Source: CAVVVS01 sp963751355 (lineage in GTDB: Bacteria > Bacteroidota > Ignavibacteria > Ignavibacteriales > Ignavibacteriaceae). Taken from it: a stretch of 64,000 nt of DNA. Positions 19,467 to 28,921 of this stretch are shown piece by piece; positions within the stretch are counted from its first letter, which is position 1, and each line of letters begins with the position of its first letter. The position numbers and the translations under genes are program-made. The notes beneath the pieces were generated by a model. It was not told the origin of the DNA. It saw only the letters and a program-made list of their open reading frames with translations, and did not search any database. The DNA lies in NCBI GenBank assembly GCA_963751355.1, contig CAVVVS010000080.1, positions 1 through 64,000 on the forward strand. The letters are read 5' to 3'.

Positions 19467-19575
19467 TTATATTGCATTTACTTTTTTTCAAGATTATCTA
19501 GTGAATTTATTCTATAAAAATTTACCGGTGCCGGGAGGTATCGGTTTATAAATATGTATTCGAAGGAGATGAAAA

Positions 19576-22419
19576 ATGAGCACATTAATTAAGTTATTGG
19601 ATTATGGTCAAAGTTACTGGCTGGATAATTTAACCCGGCATAAAATAAAAGGAGGCGAGCTTAAGAAGAGAGTAACAAAGCAGGGATTGCGCGGTATAAC
19701 TTCGAACCCGGCTATCTTTAATAAAGCAATTTCTAACAGTTCCGATTACGACAGTCAGATTAAACAGCTAGTTAAACAGGAATTAGGTGTACATGAGATT
19801 TACGAAGAGTTAACCATAAAAGACGTACAGGATGCCTGCGACGTATTGCGAAGTGTGTATGATGAATCGGACGGCGTTGATGGTTTTATAAGTCTTGAAG
19901 TATCACCGTACCTTGCCCGCGATACCGAAGGTACAATGGAAGAAGCAAGAAGACTATATTCAAAAGTGAATCGCCCAAATGTTTACATAAAAATTCCGGG
20001 GACGGATGAAGGAGTTCCGGCTATTGAGCAAATGCTTTATGAAGGCATCAATATAAATGTAACTCTTCTGTTTTCCATACAGAGTTATGAAGCTGTGGCA
20101 AAAGCCTACATTAATGCTCTGAAAAGAAGAGCAGCGGAAGGAAAATCTATTAAAAAAGTTCGTTCCGTTGCAAGTTTCTTTTTAAGCAGAATCGATGTAC
20201 TTACGGATGAAATTTTAAGTCATTATATAGTACCCGGTAAAACAGATGGCGATGCGGTAAGACCCGAAGAATTGTACGGCAAGGCTGCAATTGCAAGTGC
20301 TAAACTTGCCTATCGAAGTTTCAAAAAAATATTCAGCGGTAAAAGATGGCAGAATCTTGTTCAGCAGGGAGCGAAAGTACAACGACCGTTATGGGCAAGC
20401 ACAAGTACTAAAGATCCGCTATACCGGGATGTACGTTATGTTGAAACTCTTATTGGACCCGATACTGTAAACACTTTACCGGACAGCACGATTGATGCAT
20501 TTGCAGATCATGGAATTCTTGAAGAAAATACAATAGAAAAAGATGTAAAGGAAGCCGCGAAGGTTTTCGATGATTTAAGAAAACTAGGTATTGATATTGA
20601 TTTTATAACACGACAATTAGTTAACGAGGGCATTCAAAAATTCATTTCGCCGTATGACAATTTAATGAGATCACTCAGCCGGAAGCGCGCTGAATTCATG
20701 AAGGATAAAGAATCCTCCCAGACTCTAAACTACGGAAGTTTCGGTTCGGAGGTTAAGGAAGCTCTCGGTTCGCTGAGTCAAAAACAATACGGACGCAGAT
20801 TGTTTGCCAAAGATCCTTTCCTCTGGAAATCCGATCCCGACCAGGTAAAAGAAATTCGAATCCGGATGGATTGGCTTGACAGCATGGAGCACTTTTTATC
20901 CGAATCTGATGATATAAATAATTTTGTAAAGGAAGTAAAAGCCGCCAAATATAAACATGTTGTTCTGCTTGGAATGGGCGGAAGCAGTTTATGTCCAGAA
21001 GTTGCAAGGGAAACATTCGGTTCAAAAAACGGTTACCCGGGATTAATTGTTCTCGACAATACCGATCCCGAAGCTGTAAAAGATGTTGAAAAGAGAATCG
21101 ATGTAACAAAAACTTTATTCATTGTTTCCAGTAAATCCGGCACAACTACCGAGACCTTAAGTTTCTATAAATATTTTTACAACTTGACCGAAGAAGCTGT
21201 AGGCGTTAATGCAGGACATCATTTTGCAGCAATTACCGATCCCGAAACAAATCTTGTTAAAGAAGCGGAAAAGAAAAACTTCCGGAAAATTTTTAAAAAT
21301 CCAATCGGATTCGGCGGAAGATATTCTGCACTTTCATTTTTCGGTCTGGTTCCGATGGCGTTAATAGGAATAGATATCAAAAAGATATTGCAAAATGCAC
21401 ATCAAATGCAGCTGGGATGCGGACCGTTTGTTCCGTCCGAAGCTAATCCAGCAGTAAATCTCGGAACATTGTTGGGAATCGCCCAAAAAACCGGAAGAGA
21501 TAAAGTGACTTTTGTTCTGTCAAAATCAATAAGCGCATTCGGATACTGGGTCGAACAATTAATTGCCGAAAGCACCGGGAAAGAAGGAACCGGTTTGATT
21601 CCGGTTGAAAGCGAAGATCTGGGTAAACCGGATGTTTACGGAAATGATCGTGTGTTTGTTTATATGCATACATCCGCAGAAAAAGAAACTACAATAGAAA
21701 GAAAGTTAACCGCTCTCGAAAAAGCCGGGAATCCGACAGTTCGAATCGAAATAAAAGATAAATTAGCACTCGGTGCGGAATTCCTAAGATGGGAAATTGC
21801 AACCGCAACCGCAGGTAAGATTATCGGCATAAACGCATTCGATCAGCCAAACGTAGAAGCGGCTAAAAAGAATACATCAAAAATATTGAACGAATGGAAA
21901 CAGAACGGGTCGTTAAACGAAGGTGAACCTTTATATACTAAAGATGAATTAACCCTTTATGTTGATCCGGATTCAAAATGGCTTTTCGAAAAGCCTAAAA
22001 GATCATTCAGCGATTTTCTGAATGCTTTTGTTAAACTGGATAATTCACCCGATTATTTTGCACTGCTTGCTTATTTCCTGGAAACACCGGGAAGGAATAA
22101 AACACTGCAGTCGATTAGAATGAAAATCCGGAACAACAGGAAATCGGCTACGACGTTGGGTTACGGTCCGAGATATTTACACTCGACCGGACAATTACAC
22201 AAAGGCGGTCCGAACACGGGATTGTTTATAATTCTTACTGCGGATTCAGAAAAAGATTTGCCTATTGCCGGTGAGGAATACGGATTTAAAACACTGCATC
22301 GCTCCAAAGCACTCGGTGATTTCCGGTCTCTTAATGAAAAAGACAGAAGAGTAATAAGAATTAATCTCGGAAGTAACATAGAGCAGGGATTGAAAAAACT
22401 CGAACAGATGATAAAATAA
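19576..22419 (+). CDS. tal-pgi: Bifunctional transaldolase / glucose-6-phosphate isomerase
   Basis: A 947-aa fusion. Residues 1 to about 370 are transaldolase: SNPAIFNKAI near the start, and the Schiff-base Lys139 in VYIKIPGTDEG. From about residue 400 the protein is a phosphoglucose isomerase, with HVVLLGMGGSSLCPE (about 460), the phosphate-binding SSKSGTTTET (about 518) and GGRYSALSFFGL (about 580). Such fusions are known in other bacteria. The fusion links the non-oxidative pentose pathway to the fructose-6-P/glucose-6-P step, and the next genes oxidise glucose-6-P. A GAAGGAGAT ribosome-binding site lies 6 nt before the ATG. Confidence 0.95.
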   Translation: MSTLIKLLDYGQSYWLDNLTRHKIKGGELKKRVTKQGLRGITSNPAIFNKAISNSSDYDSQIKQLVKQELGVHEIYEELTIKDVQDACDVLRSVYDESDGVDGFISLEVSPYLARDTEGTMEEARRLYSKVNRPNVYIKIPGTDEGVPAIEQMLYEGININVTLLFSIQSYEAVAKAYINALKRRAAEGKSIKKVRSVASFFLSRIDVLTDEILSHYIVPGKTDGDAVRPEELYGKAAIASAKLAYRSFKKIFSGKRWQNLVQQGAKVQRPLWASTSTKDPLYRDVRYVETLIGPDTVNTLPDSTIDAFADHGILEENTIEKDVKEAAKVFDDLRKLGIDIDFITRQLVNEGIQKFISPYDNLMRSLSRKRAEFMKDKESSQTLNYGSFGSEVKEALGSLSQKQYGRRLFAKDPFLWKSDPDQVKEIRIRMDWLDSMEHFLSESDDINNFVKEVKAAKYKHVVLLGMGGSSLCPEVARETFGSKNGYPGLIVLDNTDPEAVKDVEKRIDVTKTLFIVSSKSGTTTETLSFYKYFYNLTEEAVGVNAGHHFAAITDPETNLVKEAEKKNFRKIFKNPIGFGGRYSALSFFGLVPMALIGIDIKKILQNAHQMQLGCGPFVPSEANPAVNLGTLLGIAQKTGRDKVTFVLSKSISAFGYWVEQLIAESTGKEGTGLIPVESEDLGKPDVYGNDRVFVYMHTSAEKETTIERKLTALEKAGNPTVRIEIKDKLALGAEFLRWEIATATAGKIIGINAFDQPNVEAAKKNTSKILNEWKQNGSLNEGEPLYTKDELTLYVDPDSKWLFEKPKRSFSDFLNAFVKLDNSPDYFALLAYFLETPGRNKTLQSIRMKIRNNRKSATTLGYGPRYLHSTGQLHKGGPNTGLFIILTADSEKDLPIAGEEYGFKTLHRSKALGDFRSLNEKDRRVIRINLGSNIEQGLKKLEQMIK

Positions 22420-22502
22420 ATATTATGCACATCACAGTTCATTTGAGAACCTGTGTGAAAATTCAAAACGTGTGAATATTTTTTACTAATAATTTTAAAT
22501 AG

Positions 22503-22557
22503 CCTCGGCATTTATGCTGGGGTAAAAATGTTTCGACAATTTGCGGGCTTTAGCCCC
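22503..22557. repeat. Two short palindromes between tal-pgi and zwf
   Basis: An 8-bp stem (22503-22510 with 22515-22522, two G-U pairs) and a 4-bp GGGC/GCCC stem (22545-22556) each close a TTTA loop. There is no T-run, so they do not look like terminators. They resemble dispersed intergenic repeats of the Bacteroidota branch. Confidence 0.4.
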
Positions 22558-22653
22558 ATAGGTATATTATTGTAATACTTTCAAAGGTTTCTTTTTAAGA
22601 ATCGTTGTCCTCTTTGTTAGTACAAAGATCTTTAATTATAAACGAAAATTTAA

Positions 22654-24177
22654 ATGAATGTAGAATCAGTAGACGTAGATAAAGTCGGGATGTCCAAAGC
22701 AAGGCCGCCTGATCCATGTATAGTTGTGATATTCGGGGCTACCGGAGATTTAACGCAACGGGAGTTAGTTCCCGCATTATATTCTCTTAGCTGTAAAAAC
22801 CTTCTTCCGCCCAACTTTGCAATTATTGGATTTGCCCGTCGCGATTGGGACGATTATAAGTTCCGGCGTGAGATGAAAGATGCAGTTAGAGCAGGTGCAG
22901 AATGTTCCGACGACCAATGGAAGAAATTTTCGAAACATATATATTTTGTACGCGGGAATTTCGACGATGATGCTGGTGATTCCTACACTGATTTGAAGAA
23001 TAAAATAAACGAACTTAAGGAAGAGTTCAAGATTGCTGATAATGTATTATTTCATTTAGCCACACCGCCGGCTGCATACAGCAGTATAATCCAACGATTG
23101 GGAGAGGCAAACCTAGCAAAGAGTAATTCTGGATGGCGCAGGGTAATAATTGAGAAACCATTCGGGCGGAATGAGCAATCAGCAAGGGAATTGGATGAGC
23201 ATATTAACTCTGTGTTTTCCGAAGATCAGATCTTCCGTGTGGATCATTATCTTGGTAAGGAAACTGTTCAGAATATGCTTGTATTCCGTTTTGCAAATCC
23301 TGGATTTGAGCCGGTATGGAATAGAGATTATATCGATAACGTCCAAATAACCGTGGCTGAGGAACTGGGAATCGGAACGCGTGGAAACTTTTATGAAAAG
23401 ACGGGAATTTTACGCGACATGGTTCAAAACCACCTGCTCCAATTACTATGCATGGCAGCAATAGAACCGCCTGTCAATTTTGATGCGGATTCGTTGAGGA
23501 CCGAAACTATAAAAGTACTTAAATCAATTTGCAAAATTGATATACAGAATGACTGCATACTAGGGCAATATGGTACCGGGCAAAATAATCATGAAATTGT
23601 TGCGGGTTACCGGGAAGAAAAAAATGTCGATAAAGAATCCGTTACTCCCACATTTGCGGCAATAAAATTAACGCTCGATAACTGGCGCTGGGCAGGCGTT
23701 CCTTTTTACTTGCGTACAGGGAAAAGAATGCACGAAAAGTTGACAGAAGTGACTATTCAATTTAAGGCAACTCCGCATTTAATGTTTCCGGTTAATAAAG
23801 AAGAAGGACTGAAGAGAAATATTTTAACGTTTAGACTACAGCCCGACGAAGGAATAATTTATACTTTTATGGCAAAACAACCGGGTGCCGAACTTAAACT
23901 CCGGCCCGTGAATCTTGAGTTTCAATACGATACAACATTCGGAATTAAAGAACCGCCAAGTGCTTATCAATGGCTTTTGTTCGATGCAATGAAAGGTGAT
24001 CAAATTTTGTTTCCTCGGGCGGATTGGATTTATAAAGCCTGGTCAATTATTGATCCGGTCATAAAACGGTGGGAGTCTAAACCATGGATTAATGTTCCTA
24101 ACTATGAAGCAGGCACCTGGGGTCCTTATGCTGCAGAAGAGCTATTAAGAAATGAAGGACATGAGTGGAACGCGTGA
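22654..24177 (+). CDS. zwf: Glucose-6-phosphate dehydrogenase, copy 1 (NADP-type residues)
   Basis: A 507-aa G6PDH of normal length. The dinucleotide-binding loop is GATGDLTQREL (residues 28-38), the substrate motif is RVDHYLGKE (195-203) and the catalytic His is H260 in RDMVQNHLLQLL. In the Leuconostoc enzyme, NADP 2'-phosphate contacts are T14, R46 and Q47; here the matching residues are T30, R62 and R63 (FAIIGFARRD). This copy should therefore accept NADP+. The start is uncertain: ATG 22654 has no clear ribosome-binding site, and ATG 22690 (MSKARPPDP) would remove a 12-residue tail. It follows tal-pgi by 234 bp. Confidence 0.95.
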   Translation: MNVESVDVDKVGMSKARPPDPCIVVIFGATGDLTQRELVPALYSLSCKNLLPPNFAIIGFARRDWDDYKFRREMKDAVRAGAECSDDQWKKFSKHIYFVRGNFDDDAGDSYTDLKNKINELKEEFKIADNVLFHLATPPAAYSSIIQRLGEANLAKSNSGWRRVIIEKPFGRNEQSARELDEHINSVFSEDQIFRVDHYLGKETVQNMLVFRFANPGFEPVWNRDYIDNVQITVAEELGIGTRGNFYEKTGILRDMVQNHLLQLLCMAAIEPPVNFDADSLRTETIKVLKSICKIDIQNDCILGQYGTGQNNHEIVAGYREEKNVDKESVTPTFAAIKLTLDNWRWAGVPFYLRTGKRMHEKLTEVTIQFKATPHLMFPVNKEEGLKRNILTFRLQPDEGIIYTFMAKQPGAELKLRPVNLEFQYDTTFGIKEPPSAYQWLLFDAMKGDQILFPRADWIYKAWSIIDPVIKRWESKPWINVPNYEAGTWGPYAAEELLRNEGHEWNA

Positions 24178-24350
24178 ATTATTAAAAGATTATGAAAATA
24201 ATGTGTATTGGCGTTGACCTTAAATTGTTTTATTTCATAATTCAATAGTACATGAAGTTAAAGCAAAAAAATAAAGTATAAGAAAAATATTCGAATATAT
24301 TTTTTCGGATAAATCAAAATTGAGAATTATAAAAATGGAGAAAATAAATT

Positions 24351-25766
24351 ATGGCAAATGAAGAATTTGATATAGGAATGATAGGACTCGGCGTAATGGG
24401 TCGTAACTTCGCCCTTAACATGGCAGATCATAATTTTGCAGTAGTCGGCTTTGACAAAGATGAAACAAAAGTAGAAGCATTACAGAAAGAAGGCGAGGAT
24501 AAAAAAGTTAAAGGCTCAAAATCATTAGTTGAATTTTTTGAAGGATTGAAAATCCCAAGAGTTGTTATGATGCTCGTCCCTGCAGGTAAACCTGTTAATG
24601 CGGTTATCAAAGATGTGCTGCCGCATCTGGAAGAAGGCGATATAATTATCGACGGAGGCAATTCACATTTTACTGATACGGAAAAACGGGAGAAGAGGCT
24701 TTCCAAAAAAGGAATTCATTTTATGGGAATCGGAATTTCCGGCGGTGAAGAAGGAGCACGAAGAGGTCCCAGTATGATGCCGGGCGGTACGGAAGATGCT
24801 TACGCAAGAGTTAAACCTATTTTCGAAGCTGCAGCCGCTAACGTGAACGGCGAACCTTGTGTTACTTATTTGGGACCAAGATCAGCAGGTCATTATGTTA
24901 AAATGGTTCACAATGGAATTGAATACGGACTAATGCAATTAATTTCCGAGACTTATGATATAATGAAACGTGGGCTTGGATTATATAATGCGGAATTAGC
25001 TGATATTTACGGGAAATGGAATCGGGGAAAGGTTCAGTCTTTTTTGATTGAGATTACCTCACATATTTTCAAGCAAAAAGATGATAAAACAGGAAAGGAT
25101 TTAATCGATGTAATCCTTGATGCCGCAAAACAAAAAGGTACGGGGCAATGGACATCGCAGGATTCGATGGAGTTAAAAATTCCTATTCCCGTTGTAGACA
25201 TTGCTGTTAGTATGCGCGATTTGTCTGCATTCAGAGAGGAGAGAGTATCGGCATCAAAAATTCTTTCGGGACCAATTTTTCAATTTGAAGATTCAAAAAG
25301 TGAATTTATTAATAAGTTAGAAAATGCTTTCTTCTTTGCAATGGTTACCACTTACGCTCAGGGTATGGTGCTCCTAAAGAAAGCTTCGGAAGAGTATAAA
25401 TATAATCTTAAACTGCAGGAGGTTGCAAAAATCTGGCGCGGAGGCTGTATTATTAGAGCCGGTTTGCTAGAAGACATTCGAAAAGCTTTCGATGATCTTC
25501 CGGATTTACCGAATCTGCTTGTTGATCCAACATTCTCAAGATATTTGATCGATAATCAAAGTGATATGAGAGATGTAATTACCGCTGCGGTTAAAATGGG
25601 AATCCCGGTACCGGGGCTTTCTGCCTCGTTATCTTATTACGATGAATACAGAAGCAAAAAAATGCCCGCTAATTTAATTCAAGCACAGCGTGACTTTTTC
25701 GGTTCGCACACTTATGAACGTATTGACGAAGAAGGAATTTTTCATACACAATGGAATCAAGATTAA
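24351..25766 (+). CDS. gnd: 6-phosphogluconate dehydrogenase, decarboxylating
   Basis: A 471-aa full-length enzyme of the E. coli Gnd type. Motifs are IGLGVMGRNFALNMADHNF (Rossmann start), GISGGEEGARRGPSMMPGG, and the catalytic VKMVHNGIEYG with Lys and His/Asn. The helical C-terminal domain ends with SHTYERIDEEGIFHTQW. The second Rossmann strand ends GFDKDE (D35-K36), where NADP-specific enzymes have FNRS or FNRT. Asp at this place usually favours NAD+. The gene is followed only 9 bp later by a second G6PDH, so the two are co-translated as a pair. Confidence 0.96.
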   Translation: MANEEFDIGMIGLGVMGRNFALNMADHNFAVVGFDKDETKVEALQKEGEDKKVKGSKSLVEFFEGLKIPRVVMMLVPAGKPVNAVIKDVLPHLEEGDIIIDGGNSHFTDTEKREKRLSKKGIHFMGIGISGGEEGARRGPSMMPGGTEDAYARVKPIFEAAAANVNGEPCVTYLGPRSAGHYVKMVHNGIEYGLMQLISETYDIMKRGLGLYNAELADIYGKWNRGKVQSFLIEITSHIFKQKDDKTGKDLIDVILDAAKQKGTGQWTSQDSMELKIPIPVVDIAVSMRDLSAFREERVSASKILSGPIFQFEDSKSEFINKLENAFFFAMVTTYAQGMVLLKKASEEYKYNLKLQEVAKIWRGGCIIRAGLLEDIRKAFDDLPDLPNLLVDPTFSRYLIDNQSDMRDVITAAVKMGIPVPGLSASLSYYDEYRSKKMPANLIQAQRDFFGSHTYERIDEEGIFHTQWNQD

Positions 25767-25775
25767 GGAGATATA

Positions 25776-27299
25776 ATGCAATCAGCCAGAAAACCCGATC
25801 CTTCGATTATTGTAATTTTCGGAGCAGGCGGAGATCTTGCATGGAGAAAATTAATTCCTGCAATTTATAATTTATATCTCGATCAATGGATGCCGGATAA
25901 ATTTGCGGTTGTAGGATTGGACATAAAAGATTTTTCGCATGATCAATTAAGAAAGAGACTGCTGGACGGAATTAATAAATTCTCCAGGAGCGGAAAAGCA
26001 AAAAGCGAAAAATGGAAGAAGTTTGCATCGTCTATTTTTTACCAGAAAGCGGATTTCACTGATACCGCCACTTACAAAAAATTAGGTGATCAAATAACAA
26101 AATTTGAAAAAGAATGGGGAGAGAAATCAAACCGGATCTTTTACATGGCAATTCCGCCCCGCTTCATCGAATCAATTGCAAAGCATTTGGGAAAAGCAAA
26201 ATTAACCACCGATAAACTGCGTTCCAGGATTGTTGTTGAAAAACCGTTCGGTCATGATCTTGAAAGCGCTAATGCCTTAAATATAACATTGGGCAACATC
26301 TTTAATGAATGCCAGATTTATCGTATCGATCATTACCTCGGAAAAGAAACAGTCCAGAATATAATGGCTTTTCGTTTTGCTAATGCTTTATTTGAACCAA
26401 TATGGAATAGAAACTACATAGATCATGTTCAGATAACCGTTGCAGAAGAAGTGGGAGTGGAGCACAGGGGCAGCTATTATGATCATGCCGGTGCAATGCG
26501 AGATATGATTCAGAATCATCTGCTTCAGTTATTATGTTTAATTGCTATGGAGCCGCCGGTCTCTTTCAACGCGGATGAGGTTCGAAACAAAAAAGTTGAT
26601 GTACTTCATGCGCTCAGAAAATTCACCACGGAAGAAGTACATGAATTTTCAGTACGCGGTCAATACGGTGCCGGATGGATGCAGGGGAAAAAAGTCAAAA
26701 GCTATCACGATGAGCAGGGCGTTGATCCCGAGTCCGGCACAGAAACATTTGCCGCGGTTAAATTTTTTGTTGATAATTGGAGATGGCAGAACGTACCTTT
26801 TTATGTCCGAACAGGTAAAAGGTTGCCGGAAAAATCATCTGTTATTACAATTCAATTTCGTCCAGTTCCGCATCGATCATTCCCGGCAGAATCCATCGAA
26901 AATTGGCAGCCGAATCGTTTGATATTAAGCATTCAACCTTTGAAAGGAATGAGATTAAGATTTCAGGCAAAGCAGCCAGGGCTAAAGATGATTCTTAAAC
27001 CGGTGGATATGACATTTAATTATAATGAAGAATATACATCACAACCTCCGGAAGCATATGAAACATTATTGTTGGATGTTATGCTCGGTGATGCAACCCT
27101 GTTTATGCGTGCCGATCAGGTTGAGGCTGCCTGGAATGTGTTAATGCCGATTTTAAATATTTGGGAATCAACTCCGCCGCTTGATTTCCCTAATTATGAT
27201 TCAGGCACCTGGGGTCCCGAAGATGCGGAAGCATTAATCGCCAGGGATGGTCATAACTGGGTTATGCAGCCCTTGAAAGGAAACGGAGAGAAAGATTGA
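25776..27299 (+). CDS. zwf: Glucose-6-phosphate dehydrogenase, copy 2 (NAD-type residues)
   Basis: A second 507-aa G6PDH, clearly diverged from copy 1 but with all catalytic residues: RIDHYLGKE (183-191) and H248 in RDMIQNHLLQLL. The cofactor pocket differs: GAGGDLAWRKL has Gly18 where copy 1 has Thr. The second strand ends FAVVGLDIKD, so the NADP-binding Arg is replaced by Ile50, with Asp49 just before it. These changes point to NAD+ or relaxed cofactor use. It starts 9 bp after gnd, with AAGGAGAT ahead of the ATG, and matches gnd in its apparent cofactor preference. Confidence 0.95.
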   Translation: MQSARKPDPSIIVIFGAGGDLAWRKLIPAIYNLYLDQWMPDKFAVVGLDIKDFSHDQLRKRLLDGINKFSRSGKAKSEKWKKFASSIFYQKADFTDTATYKKLGDQITKFEKEWGEKSNRIFYMAIPPRFIESIAKHLGKAKLTTDKLRSRIVVEKPFGHDLESANALNITLGNIFNECQIYRIDHYLGKETVQNIMAFRFANALFEPIWNRNYIDHVQITVAEEVGVEHRGSYYDHAGAMRDMIQNHLLQLLCLIAMEPPVSFNADEVRNKKVDVLHALRKFTTEEVHEFSVRGQYGAGWMQGKKVKSYHDEQGVDPESGTETFAAVKFFVDNWRWQNVPFYVRTGKRLPEKSSVITIQFRPVPHRSFPAESIENWQPNRLILSIQPLKGMRLRFQAKQPGLKMILKPVDMTFNYNEEYTSQPPEAYETLLLDVMLGDATLFMRADQVEAAWNVLMPILNIWESTPPLDFPNYDSGTWGPEDAEALIARDGHNWVMQPLKGNGEKD

Positions 27300-27359
27300 A
27301 TGTAATCCTAATTATATCAAATAAATGTTTTTAGTTAACATTTATAGTTTTATGAATTA

Positions 27360-27458
27360 AAAATTGAGACTTACTTTCAGATTTGAAAATTTTATAAAAA
27401 TTAAAATTTAAAGCAAAATAAATTTAGTATTAACTGTAATAAAGTGAGTCTCAATTTT
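27360..27458. repeat. Long inverted repeat, terminator-like or MITE-like, between convergent genes
   Basis: An 18-bp arm (27360-27377) is matched by its complement at 27441-27458 with one G-U pair, separated by 63 nt of very AT-rich DNA. T-runs flank the arm on both strands, so it could end transcription from zwf copy 2 and from the converging deacetylase gene. The loop is unusually long for a terminator, and a small mobile element is the alternative. Confidence 0.5.
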
Positions 27459-27463
27459 TTAAA

Positions 27464-28354
27464 TTAATATCCTATCTCTTCTGATCTTTTCATTTTATCC
27501 AATCCTATTTCGGAAATTATATCAGCGTAATTTATTAATTTAATATTATTTTGATTTATCACTTTTAAAAACTTCGGATTCAACAACGCATTTAATTCAG
27601 CTTGACGGTGTTTACTCATATCTTTTAATCCGAATGAGTTCAAATCTACAAGCGCTTGCATTTCAGGATTATCTTTACCAATATGACATACAAGTAAATT
27701 TACTTTTCCCGCTTCAAGAGAATCCAGCGTATTGTACAAACTATCGGCTTTGTGTTCAATAGGTTTTGAATACATACTATTTAAATCTTCTTCTCCGAAA
27801 TACCTGGAAATTCCTAAATGAAATTCTTCAGCTAAGCTCTCAACAATCTTTCTGTATTCGGGTTTATCCACAGCGGTTCCCATATGATAATCGATATACT
27901 TTATATTTAAACCGGAATGAACTGCTCTTTCAACCTGGGCACGCAGCTCCTTTTCAATCTCATCAAGTCTAGGATTATTTGCATAAAAAGCAGCCCTTGA
28001 TGGGAAGAAATATCCAACACTGTCTACTAAACTCGGTACAGCTTCTTTTCCCAATACAGGCCCCCACCTGTAATTTTTCCATTCAGCATTTAAAACTAAA
28101 TGTATTCCAGCCGTTATTTGAGGATTCTTTTTAATTATTTCTACTCCTTCCTGGTACCAGGGACAAGTAAACATAATTGAAGCTGAGATAGGTATTTTTA
28201 ATTTTATTAATTCTTCCAGTGCCTGATTTACCGAATGATTCATTCCTATATCATCGCAACGTATTAATAAGATTTTTTGCGTTTTGTTATTTTGCGGAAA
28301 TGCTATTATAGTCCCTAAGAAATAAATGATAAGTAGTGCAATTATTTTTATCAT
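27464..28354 (-). CDS. YdjC/ChbG-like carbohydrate deacetylase, exported
   Basis: A 296-aa protein with a signal peptide (residues 1-20). It begins its domain with LLIRCDDIGMNHSVNQAL, the double-Asp metal motif of the YdjC family. Other likely metal ligands are the His in ITAGIHLVLN and in YIDYHMGTA, and a downstream VCHIGKD. ChbG removes an acetyl group from chito-oligosaccharides, and other members act on different oligosaccharides. The signal peptide places this one outside the cytoplasm. It converges on the second zwf gene and stands alone. Confidence 0.85.
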   Translation of the reverse strand: MIKIIALLIIYFLGTIIAFPQNNKTQKILLIRCDDIGMNHSVNQALEELIKLKIPISASIMFTCPWYQEGVEIIKKNPQITAGIHLVLNAEWKNYRWGPVLGKEAVPSLVDSVGYFFPSRAAFYANNPRLDEIEKELRAQVERAVHSGLNIKYIDYHMGTAVDKPEYRKIVESLAEEFHLGISRYFGEEDLNSMYSKPIEHKADSLYNTLDSLEAGKVNLLVCHIGKDNPEMQALVDLNSFGLKDMSKHRQAELNALLNPKFLKVINQNNIKLINYADIISEIGLDKMKRSEEIGY

Positions 28355-28479
28355 CTTAAATCTCCCCCTGCATATTTTATAATATAACTTGTATCAACCA
28401 GGTGATGAAGAGAACTGAAATTTTATTTTAACTTGTTTAAAATACAAGAAAAAAGGCAAAAAAAGATGAGGAGGTAATT

Positions 28480-28791
28480 ATGTGGCAAGGATGGTTCACA
28501 TTAATCGGCGGAATATGGTTAATTTTAGATTATTTCTTTCCAACATTTCAATCATCATTCAATTTGATGATTGTCGGAGTAGCTTTAATGGTCTTGGGAA
28601 TTTGGGCTGCTTATAAAACATGGCACGGATTTATGATTGGTTCGCTCGGACTTTGGGTACTCGGAAGCGGTATTTCAAGTTACCTGGAATTACCGGTAAA
28701 CTTTTTATTAACGGGTTTGAGTATAGCGGCTATCGGTTTACTTCTGGCAACTTTAAATTACAGGAAAAAACATCCGCTCATTCCGCATTAA
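28480..28791 (+). CDS. Small four-helix membrane protein, unknown function
   Basis: A 103-aa very hydrophobic protein with about four transmembrane helices and paired Trp/Gly motifs (MWQGWFTLIGGIWLIL, then MVLGIWAAYKTW). The repeated short Trp-rich hairpins recall SPW-repeat membrane proteins, but the match is loose. A strong GAGGAGGTAATT ribosome-binding site precedes ATG 28480, which supports expression. Genes on both sides are on the opposite strand. No function can be given. Confidence 0.75.
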   Translation: MWQGWFTLIGGIWLILDYFFPTFQSSFNLMIVGVALMVLGIWAAYKTWHGFMIGSLGLWVLGSGISSYLELPVNFLLTGLSIAAIGLLLATLNYRKKHPLIPH

Positions 28792-28855
28792 ATTTTATTT
28801 GATCTGGTGTCTTTAAATGTAACGAACTGTTTTATATTCCGGAAAAATTTCACAC

Positions 28856-28888
28856 AAAAAAATAGGGACGGAAATTAACCGTCCCTAT
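28856..28888 (-). terminator. Rho-independent terminator of the ftsH-HPF unit
   Basis: A perfect 10-bp stem (28862-28871 with 28879-28888) closes a 7-nt loop. Read on the minus strand it is followed by seven T residues. It lies 34 nt after the stop of the HPF-like gene. Confidence 0.85.
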
Positions 28889-28921
28889 CATTTAAAAATA
28901 TATCATCAGTATTTTTTTAAT

